Source: Chiridota heheva (Eukaryota > Echinodermata > Holothuroidea > Apodida > Chiridotidae). From it: a stretch of 64,000 nucleotides of DNA. The position numbers were made by a program, and so were the translations under genes. How positions within the stretch are numbered: position 1 is the first letter of the stretch; the number at the start of each line of letters is the position of its first letter. A model generated the notes under the pieces. The model saw nothing but the letters and a program-made list of their open reading frames with translations. It made no database searches and was not told where the DNA came from. Below are positions 1 to 10,851 of this stretch, piece after piece. Location: the NCBI GenBank assembly GCA_020152595.1, contig JAIGNY010001829.1, forward strand, positions 248,001 to 312,000, written 5' to 3'.

Positions 1-75
1 TTACAAATGTTTGCATGTTGTTATAATATAAAATAATCTTATATAACTTATATAAGATTATTTTTCTAAATAATC

Positions 76-245
76 ATGCTGGAATCTTACTGTGCCGTTG
101 GTTGCATTAATAGACGTGTGCCGGGAAATAAAAAGACATTTTCTCGATTTCCATATGATCCTATGGGTTTCTGTTTTTGTTGTACGATACAACAGCTTTC
201 AACCTATGGTTCACACTAGGATTTGCAACAAGCACTTAATATCAG
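76..245 (+). pseudogene. THAP zinc-finger exon, frameshifted
   Basis: An ATG at 76 opens MLESYCAVGCINRR followed by PGNKKTFSRFPYDP, which is the usual opening of a THAP domain, a C2CH zinc-dependent DNA-binding module. After about position 158 the match continues one frame over: a Trp, then YNSFQP, then RICNKHLISG. This supplies the C-x2-H half of the zinc site. The segment stops at 245 in a strong donor, CAG|GTACGTA, so it looks like a first coding exon. The internal frameshift between 157 and 165 breaks it, and the terminal AVPTIF-type box would lie in another exon that I do not find. THAP domains occur in host regulators and at the N-terminus of P-element and Kolobok transposases. I cannot tell which this was; an assembly error is also possible. 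Confidence 0.6.
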
Positions 246-430
246 GTACGTATAGGCTTTGTCTCTGTATAACGAACAATCAAATGGCTTTCACGTAAAA
301 GTTACTCTTCGTACTTGTCGTATACCTAGTGAATATATCAAACGTAAGGAAAAATAGAAGTAAAATCGGAAGTGGACAAAAAACTGCAATAAGTAAAATT
401 CACTGAACTGGTAGGTAGGTAAGCATGTGG

Positions 431-622
431 TATGTTTGTTGTACGTGTGATGTGACTGAGCTGTGTGAAGACGCGTGAAACACAACGATGAGTTTATGTT
501 TGTTGTACGTGTGATGTGACTGAGCTGTGTAAAGACATGTGAAAAGCAACGATGAGTTTATGTTTGTTGTACGTGTGATGCGACTGAGCTGTGTGAAGAC
601 GCGTGAAACGCAACAATGAGTG
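431..622. repeat. Tandem repeat, 3 x 64 bp
   Basis: Three direct copies start at 431, 495 and 559 with TATGTTTGTTGTACGTG and run through a GACTGAGCTGTGT core to an AACGATGAG end. The copies differ at only a few positions. The open frames here on the minus strand are by-products of the repeat and not genes. Confidence 0.85.
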
Positions 623-811
623 AGAGTCATGTGATAAAATCCCTCTGTACAGAATAAGAACATTATCATAACTTCATCCATGTCATAATATTATATAAAG
701 AATCCTTTATTTCCATGCAAAGTTTTGATATATATTATATGTACAGTAAATGCTTGAAGAAAAAAATTACAGAAGCAATGTGAAGCTACAGTATATAAAT
801 GTATCATGGAA

Positions 812-1438
812 TTAAAGGAGACATAAAGTCTGACATAATCCTTATTTATATGATAGAATTAAAAATAACAAATCTTCTGACCAAGTTTCATACCCCCTTA
901 AGCAATTTAACACAATCTTTATAATTATCAAAAACTTTTAATTATACTTACTAAACAGTACTATGGGGAGCTGCCATTTTGATTTCAAAACATGCAGACT
1001 ATGATGTCATTAGCCCAGTAGGATGTTGGAATGCTTTGTATTACTTTATAATCTACCTCAAGATTTTCTAGATTACTGCAAAAAAAAAAAAAATTATTTC
1101 TTATGTAAGGGTCAAGGATTTTTTTGTGTACACATGAAATTAACAAAACATTCTGTTATTCTGTTAAAACTTTGTGTCACATCATTTTAGAATAAAAACT
1201 TTAAACACATTTATAAAGAAATACATTAAAACTATACGTCCCTATTGGGGAAATAATGTCATCATGCACAAAATTTCAATACAGAATTGAACAAAATGGC
1301 AGCCTCCATGTGTCAGCTTTAAACATGAATAACTTGAGAAAGAAATAAGATTTTGACTTGCTGTTTTTGCAGTTGGTTAAGATATATATTCTCTATCATA
1401 TGAAATAATGATTGTATCAGACTTTATATCTCCTTTAA
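812..1438. mobile_element. MITE family B, copy 1 (TTAA-flanked)
   Basis: Starts TTAA-AGGAGACATAAAGTC at 812 and ends with the inverted sequence GACTTTATATCTCCT-TTAA at 1438. The outer TTAA on each side is the probable target duplication, as shown better by the nested copy at 58239-58834. The interior is non-coding and carries the words GCTGCCATTTTGATTTC and AATGGCAGCC in opposite halves. TTAA target sites are typical of Kolobok and piggyBac superfamilies; which transposase moved it is not visible. Confidence 0.75.
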
Positions 1439-1557
1439 ACATGAATAACTTAAGATAGGAATACAATTTTGACTTGCTCTTAGGTAGTTATTGGTTAAGA
1501 TTTTTATCCTCTATCATATGAAATAAGGTTTGTATCAGACTTTATGTTTCCTTTAAA
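1439..1557. repeat. Duplicated right end of MITE family B
   Basis: Repeats the last ~120 bp of the preceding copy (ATGAATAACTT, TTTTGACTTGCT, CTCTATCATATGAAATAA) and ends in another inverted terminus, CAGACTTTATGTTTCCT-TTAA. It looks like a local tandem duplication or a second truncated insertion. The stretch after it, to about 2067, holds no feature I recognise. Confidence 0.6.
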
Positions 1558-2067
1558 GTTGCAACTGTATACAAATTCTTCGCAAACAACTGGAAAAGGA
1601 TCCACTTAAAACAACTCACGACACTTTCCAAAATTCCCCAACAACAAAATTTCTTAGACTTCCCTGCAGTAATATATACTTGGGCGGACAGCATTGTAAA
1701 TCCCATACTATAAAGTTGTGTGTTTTGTAGTGTTTTGAAGAAGAAACAAAAACAAAGCCATGATGAAAAGCATTGCATACCATTCACCAATAAACTGCTT
1801 GGGAATAACCTTTGACCTGAGTTAAAAAGCTTTATCCAGGGTAGCTATTCTACCTCTGTATCTGTACATAGATGAGGGGTCAAAGGTGCTGATGGGATCA
1901 CCCAACATGCCTATGGGAGAGGAAACAGGATCAAGGAGGTACCATGTTCCCATCCTTTCGTTCCAACAGTCAAAAGTTTACTTTAAAATATTTTGAATTT
2001 GTTCCAAGAAAATAGTTTCCTGTCACAATGATTATATGATAGAAGACTGGACTTATACAGTGTGATG

Positions 2068-2240
2068 GACCAGCTTGATTTAAAGAGGGTAGGGTGCTAG
2101 ATTTGTTGAGGGGCACATTAATGCACACGAAGCACTGTGACTTTTTGGCATGGGGGCTGCCCCCTTAAGGTTTATTAAGCCCCTGATGAAGCTCTGGGAT
2201 TTTGTAGCTATTATTCTGACTGATAGGGACCATTCAATAC
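2068..2240. mobile_element. MITE family A, left-end fragment
   Basis: CAGCTTGATTTAAAGAGG, GGGTGCTAGATTTGTTGAGG and the CCCCCTTAAGG word match the left 170 bp of the complete family A copies at 10400, 33429, 40080 and 58126. The terminal CAGACCCC is eroded to GATGGAC, and the right half with the G-rich VNTR is missing. Confidence 0.6.
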
Positions 2241-3381
2241 CAATTACAACTGTATTGTTTAATACTAATTAATACCAAATAATTAACTGTATTGTTTTAT
2301 ACTAATTAATAACAAAGTACAAAAGCAAGATCAAATCAGCATAAATTTAATGACATAGATTTAGTAAACTTGCAATTTTTGTAATTGGTGTAAAATGTTA
2401 CCCAGGAATGCTCTTTTCCTCAACTGGAATGCATTTATCATCAATTCTCAGATTTCAAACAAATCAAGAAGCCATCACACATATACAGTATCTGCATACT
2501 TTAATATGTACTTGTGCCACTACAAATTTTACCAACTGCAATGGCATTTTACTGTATAGTCCAAGTTAACCAAAGTAAAATTCCTCATGACAATTTATTA
2601 CGCCTCACCGATCTACTGTATGTATATGAACAAAGATGTTAAAAGAGTTAAATTACAAAGTACCAACAAAGAGGGACCCTGGAATAATGAAAGGGCAAGG
2701 GTGGCAGACTTCAAATGAAAAGGCACCATGTCCCTGAATATTTTGAAAAAAGCTAGTAGTAGGCCTACAATTTCAGACTAACACACACATAAACATGGTG
2801 AGTATATATCAACAAAAACAAAATTGAATAAAAGTTCATTACAACTAAAAGAGTGGGCATAAATAATTGTAGACATAAAGAATTTTTGTGCCTTGGCCTT
2901 TGTTAACCAAATTGACTGGAATTTTAGGACTTTAGAATCTGATAAAGCTCTGAAAGGCAAAATATGCAGGGATGATAGGCTTATCTAAGACTATTCATCA
3001 AAATTTTTTGAATAAAATCATAAAGGACACTTCTGCCTCCCTTCAAAAAGGGCAGGTGCAATCCCTTTGGTCATCCCTGCCAATAAATAACAAGAATTGG
3101 CTCGTTCAGGAAGTGCCATAAAAGGGGCCTCTCTAGGTATGGGCGAAGGTTGGTTGGTGACATTTAAAGCCCAGATATCGTGTTAATGTGGAGATTAGAA
3201 ATACGATACAATACAATGTTTCTGATTGGTCAAAATGTTTACACAATCACCTGCAAGACAATTAACAACCACTGCAGAAGTGACATTACTAGTATGAGCA
3301 GATTTAATGGTCAAGGTCAAGCAATTTTCTTGAGATGAGATTCCATCTTTAACAGCAACTTAACACGTGTTGGTCATATAA
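2241..3381. other. AT-rich sequence without recognised feature
   Basis: No coding exon, RNA gene or clear repeat boundary is visible on either strand. Short open frames lack any recognisable domain and have base composition like their surroundings. Confidence 0.5.
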
Positions 3382-3836
3382 GGAGTAAGTAGCTTAGTTG
3401 GTAGAGCACACAACTGAGATGCTGGAGGTAAAGAGTTCAAGCCTGAGTCAGGTCTAACCCATTTTCCCACAGCTATGCAGTCAGGTGAACATAAAACCCA
3501 TTTGCAGCTCCTGCTCCCTCATTCAGCTGTTGAGAGAAGTGGCAATGGATGAATGGCGCTCGCCGTCCTTCGGAAGGGAAAATAAGCTGTCGGTCCCGAT
3601 GGTAAGCAGTCACTCCCTGACCCTGACTAAACACTGTTCTCTAAACACTATTCAAGAAGAGAAGCATGAAAACACAGTGTTTATTCACTATCCGTCCAAT
3701 CCCATCCTGGCCCAGTCAAGCCCATGTTCCTGTGCCCTAATTCCTCCAGCTGCAAGAGAACTTATTAGGTGGCTAATTGGATCCAGCACTTGGAGGCCCT
3801 GGTAAAAGGCACTATATAAATCGATGTCTAATATTT
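3382..3836 (+). mobile_element. tRNA-derived SINE with L2-like 3' tail
   Basis: A pol III A box, TAGCTTAGTTGG (3390-3401), and a B box, AGTTCAAGCC (3434-3443), stand at normal tRNA spacing within a tRNA-like head (TAGCTTAGTTGGTAGAGC). A ~250-bp body follows. The 3' end, GGTAAAAGGCACTATATAAAT, closely resembles the GGTAAAATGCGCTATATAAA end of the L2/CR1-type element at 9300. SINEs often borrow the 3' tail of the LINE whose machinery they use, so that element family is the inferred partner. An open frame across the body (from 3485) has no domain and is not a gene. The head lacks a clean cloverleaf, so it is not a working tRNA gene. Confidence 0.65.
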
Positions 3837-6629
3837 ATAGGTGTGAAACTTGGATTTTGTTTGGGAGAAGGGCAAGGGGAAGGGGAGGGGAAGGGCAGAG
3901 AAGGCAATTGAACACATTTTTTAAGCAGCAAAATTAAATATAAACGACTAAAAAGGTCTTTGTATTAAAATGTAAGTAGATCAACCAGAACATCAATAAT
4001 GAAGTAGCTCAACATATATGCTGAGGCAGAGTATGATTGCTGCACTCTACTAAAGTTTAGTGGTGTTTGTAAGGGGTCATTTATGTTGGGGTCAGATATA
4101 ATGGAGGTAATTACCTTCCGCCAACGAAGTTGGACAAAGGTTATGTTTTCGCCTTTGTCTGCTTGTTTGTTTGTCATCAAGATATCTCAATAACAGATGA
4201 TTGGATTTTGATTCAATTTGGTATGTTGTTTTGTTGATGTGTCAGGAAGAAGTGATTAAAATTTAGGACTTAATGAAACCAGGGAAAGGCAAAAATGGAA
4301 GAGTGGGGTTATTTTGGGATGAAATCTGTCAAGACTTACTAGAATTTTTCCAATGGAATGTGCTGAACAATGAATTCCTGCTCTGAATCAAAATCCAAAC
4401 AATCCATTACCTAGACTCTAAAGAAACTTAAATTAAGTAGTTGGATATCAAACAAAATCAAAACAATTGGATTTTGGCATGAAAAGAAAATGATGATTAA
4501 AAGTGAGGAACAGAATATGTGGGGATAAACTCATTGTGTCTAAGATTTCTGAGCTAGATTGGGAGGGGGCAAGGGTAATGGGGCTGAAATTTTGATAATT
4601 GAAGTATGGTCATCTTATAATTTGATAAGATTCTTAAGGTATGAATTAATTAATTCTACAATTTTTTTCAGCGTGACAAAAAATAAATAGATTCACCCTT
4701 CTTTTTTTTTTTTTTTTTTGGGGAGGAGAGAGGGGAGGTATTGCTGCATATCCTTATTTCCAGTTTAATAAGGATCAAAAGATGCAAAATTTTAATTTGA
4801 ATTTACAGCCCTGATAGCTTCACTACCACAAGGGATCCGTTCCATGTTGGATATACATTTCCAATCAATAGTAACCCATTATACAGTGGTCAAAAGGCAT
4901 ACCCCACATACCTCCCTGGGCAATGACAGAGCCAGGGCAATACCAAATCCTTGATCTACTTTAACCTAACAGCAAAACAGTGTGCAAGTGAACATCATTC
5001 AAAGGTAATTAAAGATATATAGACTGGCAACAACAGCATGAGCTTCAATGGTTTAACCCTTTAATTTTCCACGCGGTCGTGACACGACTGATTGGTCATG
5101 CACTTTTCAAAACATTATTTTACTTTATCAAATAAGTCCCACAGCGGTGATTCTGGTATCACTTGAAAGAACTTTTTGATGGCTTTTTGAAGATTTTTGA
5201 AAAAAGATGGGTTGAAATAACAAAAATTCAAACAGTGCACAAAATTTACCGAAAAACAATTTTTTTCTTCAAAGATTTGACTTGCCATACTTCCAGACCT
5301 TGCTTTTGCTGGAAAACCCGTGAGAAACTTACAAAGACATCAATGCATCCAATTCCGGTCGGAATTTCAACTGCCTTATCATCAATATCTTTTTTTGGCA
5401 AAAGTTGTTAAAAATATCATGATTTTTAGCCATTTGGAGACCAAAATTTGGTAAAAATCAAAGCTTCTTATCACGAAACAACTCACTTACGTGAAATATA
5501 CCGTCAAAAAGGCCAATTCACATTCTTTCGATTGAAATCAAAAAGAGCAACTATCCCCTCTTTGCTCACCACTAAATATAAGTTAAAAACAAATCCACAC
5601 ACTAAGAGATACACAATGAAGTCTAGCAGTGACGTGTAATTACAACATGGGCGCCCAAGTTCAAATACAGGGCCGAATGCATGGCTTTGTTTTTTGTGAG
5701 TAATCAGTGGTAATTGTTTTTTTGTTTTTTTCCTTGTTTTTGCAGGTTTTGCTTTAGAAAAAATAAAGACTGGTATCCTTGGAAAGGAAATTTCACAAAC
5801 AATCTAAATATGTAAAAAAATCCTCCATTTTCATTATTCAGAAGAAAAAAATACAAGCTCAAAAAAATTGGGCCTAATTTTGCCTAAAATTTACATATTT
5901 ATGTTGATATTTTCTTTAATTTGACTTTTTTATTGAAAAGTTTATTGTCTTAGCAATCATATAAACCAAACTTGTAGTGATACAAAACGAAAGGAAAGTT
6001 GTGAAAATTAATTTTAAAGAAAGAAAAAAATCTGAAAATTTCAGTCACATTTTGGACCCCCTGGGACTCTTAAAAGTTAAAATGAGATCTACAAACAATA
6101 GGTTGCAACCCAAAAGTGGGTCGTGAAAAAACTTTGTCAGAAGCACTAAAATTTATCAGTCCATTTTTATCACTTCCTCAGCAACAAATAGTGCATCACA
6201 ATTGATAAAATTTTGCTAGACAAATATCAGCAAAGTTATCAAAATTCAAATAAAGACTTATCCACACGCTACTGATTGACATGTCATTGATGGTACTCAT
6301 GTGTAGTGCACAAAGAGATTAATAATACTGTCGGTTGTCACCGTAGATGCGAAAAGATAACATCCTGTTTGTTAACACCATGCCACGTGGTTATTTTATG
6401 ACGTTCAGAGTACACACTGTAAGATCAAAATTATGCATGGATTCAATTTTAAAGTGATTTCATTTTGAAACAAAAATGAATCTTGAGTGCTATTCAGCGC
6501 TGATTGGTTGATAGAAATCGCAGCAAGAGATGCATGGGCGGAGTTGCAACCTAAAGTCAACGCTTGTTACATCAACAGTGATGATCATTTACATAATCTT
6601 TCAAATCATTCAAAATCATTGACCTAAAC
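3837..6629. other. AT-rich sequence with old repeats
   Basis: At 4110-4200 there is a segment (CCTTCCGCCAACGAAG, GGTTATGTTTTCGCC, TGTTTGTTTGTC, AAGATATCTCAATAACAG) of a type that looks repetitive in marine invertebrate genomes, here as a single copy. From 5040 to 6080 the DNA is A/T-homopolymer rich and may be a further inactive element, but I could not define termini. No gene is supported. A short poly-T tract lies near 4700. Confidence 0.4.
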
Positions 6630-6643
6630 ATCTGTTTAAATGG

Positions 6644-7543
6644 TGTTTCCATTAGACTTGTTGTTATTTATTGCCCACCAGCAAACAAAAAGAACAAGCT
6701 AAATTCTGCCATATTTATGTGTGAATTCTCCACACTTCTTGAAACCCTGACAACATGTCATGGCCACCTGCTTATAGCAGGGATTTTAATTTTCACGTTG
6801 ATGATTGTGAAAATCGTGATGCTATAGCTTTCTTATATCTACTGGATTCTGCTGGTCTGCAGCAGCACATTAACATTGTTATGCATCGCAAGGGACATAC
6901 CCTTGATCTTATTATCATACATAAGGATGATCATCTGCTTTCAAATCTTAATGTCAACCTTGAACTTCCATCTGACCATGCTGTCTTATCTTGTCACATT
7001 GGGCTTAAACGCCCTCCTCCAACCAAGCGAGCAATTCACCACCATGACTATAAAAACATTGTACTTGATGATCTCAAGCGTGACATCCAATCGTCGTCCC
7101 TGTACATGGATCCCTCATCAAATCCTGAAGAATTAACCTTACAATATGAACACGTCTTAAAGAATCTCGTTAATAAGCATGCACCTGAGAAGTCCCGATC
7201 AGTCACTTTACGACCTCATGCCCCTTGGTTTTCTGACTCATTGCATGAAGCTAAGCTACAGCGAAGACATGCTAAACAAAAATGGAAGAAAACCTGTCTA
7301 GAAGTACATCAGCAAATTCTTGAAGCTAAAACTTCTGAGTACTGTGAACTTCTTGACTCGGCCAAATGTGACTATCACTCTACACAAATTGCAACCTGCG
7401 ATCAGCGTCAATTGTTTAAACTTGTTGGTTCCATGTGCGTTGCTAAGTCCAACTCTCCATTGCCTAGCCATGACTGCCCACAAAAGTTAGCAGAGGACTT
7501 TGGGGACTTCTTTGAGAATTTTTTTATTTTGCTTCGTTTTTAA
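6644..7543 (+). pseudogene. Retrotransposon endonuclease domain (broken)
   Basis: One frame reads VVIYCPPANKKNK, then LIAGDFNFHVDD, TLDLII and LPSDHAVLSCHI. These are the GDFN, T-x-DLI and SDH motifs of the LINE apurinic-type endonuclease, which nicks the target DNA. A linker to the reverse transcriptase follows (PWFSDSLHEAKLQRR, then KSNSPLP). The N-terminal catalytic part is lost and the frame stops at 7543, where a shift joins it to the reverse transcriptase. Confidence 0.85.
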
Positions 7544-7552
7544 CTGGATAAT

Positions 7553-8542
7553 GTGACACCCCCATCAATGCCTGTGGACCCAAAACCATATATCACTAGC
7601 ACATGCTCACACTCTCTTCATAAATTTTGTCAACTGAGTGATGCTGATGTACGTAAAATGATCCTGCAAATGCCAAACAAATCATGTTCAATTGATTCCT
7701 TACCAACTTGGATCCTGAAGAAATGTCTTGACGAGCTATTGCCAGTTTTGTCAAAGATTGTAAACATGTCACTGGGTTCTGGCACTTTCCCATCAAGCTT
7801 GAAATCTGCCATTGTCACTCCTACCATCAAAAAACCGTCCCTGAACACAGAAATTCTCCAAAACTACCATCACATTTCCAACTTTAAATTTCTTGGAAAA
7901 TTGATAGAAAAGGCTGTTTCTTTGCAACTACAAGACTACTTGTGTGCCAACTCACTACAAAACTCCCTCCAATCTGCCTACTGCAAGAACCACTCAACAG
8001 AAACTGCCCTGTTACACATTTACAATGATCTTCTCCTTGCTACTGATGACCACAATGAGTCACTTCTTGTCCTCCTCGACCTTAGTGCAGCATTTGACAC
8101 TATTGACCATTAAATTCTGTTTAATAGGCTGCATACTGTGTGCGGTTTAGATGGAATCACTTTCAATTGGATAAATTATATTTTCCGCTAACAGGTTGTA
8201 ACCGTTAAAGATAAAAACTCTTCGCCCCAGTATCTCGACTATGGAGTGCGTCAAGGATCAGTAATCAGACCACCTGTTTTTACATACTATACTTGCCCTA
8301 TGGAAAGCATTATCACATCTCATGGCCTGCATGGGATGATTTATGCAGATGACACACAGGTTTATGTGTCAATGAATAGAAACGAAAAAGACCAGAGTAT
8401 TGCAAAATTTGAATTATGTGTAGAGGAAATAAAAATATGGTGTGCAGACAACAAACTAATTCTTAATGATAGTAAAACTGAAGTAATTCATATTTTGTCA
8501 CGTTTTCTAAGCACTACTTCAGTTTCCTGTTATGATTGGTAA
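7553..8542 (+). pseudogene. Retrotransposon reverse transcriptase (broken)
   Basis: Fingers and palm motifs are clear: MPNKSCSIDSLPTWILKK, then SAIVTPTIKKPS, a degraded YRPISNL box (YHHISNFKF), LLVLLDLSAAFDTIDH, VRQGSVIRPPVF (a damaged RQGSVLGPLLF) and the catalytic MIYADDTQVYV near 8336. Stops follow the IDH motif at 8111-8113 and the INYIF stretch near 8190, so no intact enzyme can be made. The YADD active-site residues are still present. Confidence 0.9.
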
Positions 8543-9196
8543 TTCATGTATATCTCCTATTTCCTGTGTTAAAGACCTGGGTATTATTTTTGATAATAAG
8601 CTTACACTGTTGCCACATGTAAATAATATATGCCGCTCCACTTCACTTCACATCAGAAAATTCAGCCAAATTTGTAAATATCTTGATTAAAAGTCGACTG
8701 AGACACTTATTCACACATTTGTATCATCCAGACTTGATTGTTGCAACAGTATCTTATTTGGACTTCCTTCTCAACAAATCTCAAAGCTTCAGCGCATTCA
8801 AAACACTGCTGCCAGATTAGTTACTCTCACAAGTAAGAAATCTCACATTAAACCCATCCTCCACCAACTTCATTGGCTTCCTATATGTGAAAGAATAAAC
8901 TACAAGCTTCTCACCCTCACATACAAAGCCATCCATGGTCTTGCTCCAAATTATATTTCCAACTTACTCACCTTACAATTACCAACTCTCTCACTCAGAT
9001 CTAACAGTGCTATTCTCCTTAAGCCGCCAAAAATTAATACTAAGACTTATGGTGAACGTTCTTTTCAATCTGCAGCCCCCAAACTCTGGAACAGTTCCAT
9101 TCTTCCAATCAACATCAGAAATTCCCCTACTTTAGATATTTTTAAGAGTGTATTGAAAACACACCTTTTCATGAGTTACCCTCATTGGACCTTGTA
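8543..9196 (+). pseudogene. Retrotransposon C-terminal domain (broken)
   Basis: Continues in another frame with CVKDLGIIFDNKL, SRLDCCNSILFGLP, LQRIQNTAARLV, LHWLPICERINYKL, TYKAIHGLAPNYI and SFQSAAPKLWNSSILP. These are the conserved blocks downstream of the reverse transcriptase in L2/CR1-group elements. One in-frame stop lies near 8689, and the natural stop is at about 9196, just before the 3' UTR. Confidence 0.85.
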
Positions 9197-9327
9197 ACTT
9201 TATTCTGCTTGTATCTTTTTAAGTATGGTTTTTTGTTCTCTTACTGTTTGTATCTTAAGGTTTTCTCATGTTATATTTGTTTATGTAAAGCGCATTGAGG
9301 CCGTTTGGTAAAATGCGCTATATAAAA

Positions 9328-9362
<35 letters not shown>

Positions 9363-9639
9363 ATTCAACAAGGATGACACTCGTGTCCATGGGCTAAGTG
9401 TGATCAATATACACAAAATATCATTAAAACATGGTACTTTTTTTAGTTTTATCATCAGTTTAATGCAATTATTTAAAAATATAAATATAATAACAAAAAT
9501 GGCTTGAATAAATAAATGTACTCATAATCACATTTGCGTGTTTTTATGACATCATCTTTGCAGCAGGAGATTCGATCGGCCGGCAATCGGCAGGTGGGTC
9601 GTGGGTCATTTGGTCCCCAGCCTAAAAGTTTGCAGGCTG

Positions 9640-10377
9640 CAGAGCTGGTTTAAAATATACTAAACACCATAAAAACAGAAAAGAGTTCCATCAAAATTAG
9701 TTACAAATTTTGCATTTTACAGCATTTAAAAATTCAACTTAACTTAGATATCTAATAATCATAAATTGTGCAGTTTGTGACCTCACAATGGGACTAGGCA
9801 ACTAGAAAATTGACCATGGTAACTTATTGCTTTGAGTCCTTCCTAAACATTTTGAATGGGATAAGCTGGCTACTGCAAAAGGGGAAACTGGATATTGATA
9901 TAACATTGACTTAGATTTAACAGTAGAATACAATTTGAGAACCATTGTTATTTGGGAAAGAAATATAAAGAAGTACATTAAAGGAGCACTAGACCCAAAA
10001 TTGAGGGTGTATTTTTAGGGGTCCCCAAAAAATCAAATGTTTATCTAGAACACAACGGTAGAGCAATTTTCTGGCTATTATGAATATTCAAGTAAAATTT
10101 TCCCTCAAGTCGTCTGTGAGCTACTAGTTTATCAATCTTTTGTGAATAATATATCTGTGAAAGTAGCAAATATGAGCACCCTCACTTTTCGGTCTAGTGT
10201 TCCTTTAATCAATATCAGCTGTATTCCTGTTCAAACTGTACATCATTACTTTTGCACATGGTGAATTTTTTACAAACTTTGATTTGTCATAATTTACAAA
10301 CTACACGTGCTATTGTGACCATATAAATTTAATGCTCTTTCATTTGGGTAAAAAAAGTCCATATACCATAAACATAA
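9640..10377. mobile_element. Repeat family F, copy split by MITE D
   Basis: Matches the uninterrupted copy at 55065-55603 block by block: CATTTTACAGCATTTAAAA, ATAAATTGTGCA, AACTAGAAAATTGACCATG, then after the insertion AGCTGTATTCCTGTTCA and CAAACTTTGATTTGTCATAA. The right end is GTCCATATACC. The left terminus is eroded. The family D insertion lies at 9978-10208, so family F is older than that insertion. Confidence 0.65.
9978..10208. mobile_element. MITE family D, copy 1 (TTAA-flanked)
   Basis: TTAA-AGGAGCACTAGACC at the left and GGTCTAGTGTTCCT-TTAA at the right form near-perfect inverted termini around a 223-bp non-coding core (TGAGGGTGTATTTTTAGG, CACCCTCACTTTTC). It splits a family F copy, and the uninserted F copy at 55430 lacks it. 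A second copy is at 48187. Confidence 0.8.
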
Positions 10378-10399
10378 CTCACACAAATACATGTTATTC

Positions 10400-10846
10400 T
10401 AGACCCCTAGCTTGATTAAACAGGGTGCTAGACTTGTTGAGGTGCACATTAATGCGTGCGCAAAATACTACGCCTTTTCAGCATGAAGTCCATGGGCCCC
10501 CTTAAGGCTCAATCCCCTGGTGAAAAAGCTCTAAGATTTTAGCTATAATCATACCTCAGAATGAAACTATTCTAATTGATAAGGACCAGCCATGAGCCAA
10601 ACAGGACAATTGCTTACTATGCTATCATTCTGTGTTCTGTATACATGTAAGGTATTTCATTTATTAGGCTAATTAAGATTATCATTTTTTTTTAAATCTA
10701 TATAGAAAATAAAAATAAATAAAAATACATTTTTTTCTCATGAGGGGCAGGGCGGACGTGGGGCAGGGCAGACCCCCAGAGGGAAGGGTGGACCCACGGA
10801 GGGGCAGGGCGGGCCGCCTCTGTAAAACTGCGTAGCTAGGGGTCTG
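10400..10846. mobile_element. MITE family A, copy 1
   Basis: Termini are TAGACCCCTAGCTTG and GTAGCTAGGGGTCTG, flanked by the 5-bp direct duplication TATTC (10395-10399 and 10847-10851). The body contains GGTGCTAGACTTGTTGAGG and CATTCTGTGTTCTGTAT, an A/T tract, and then a G-rich VNTR at 10741-10815 (GGGGCAGGGCGGAC type units) just inside the right terminus. It is non-coding. Five-bp duplications occur in some hAT-like and Transib elements; the mobilising family is unknown. Confidence 0.8.
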
Positions 10847-10851
10847 TATTC

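Larger units (their letters stand above)
6630..9362 (+). mobile_element. L2/CR1-type non-LTR retrotransposon, 5'-truncated
   Basis: Contains, in order, the C-terminal half of an AP-type endonuclease, a reverse transcriptase and the characteristic LINE C-terminal domain, then a short 3' UTR that ends GCGCTATATAAAAATT followed by an (ATT)n tail at 9326-9362. This 3' end and the protein order are typical of the L2/CR1 group, which ends in short tandem repeats rather than poly-A. The 5' end is cut inside the endonuclease, as is usual for target-primed insertion. Several stops and frameshifts show it is dead. Confidence 0.9.

Noticed and set aside
3382..3460. tRNA gene
   Set aside because: A and B boxes are present, but the arms do not form a clean cloverleaf and the sequence continues into a SINE body with a LINE-like tail.
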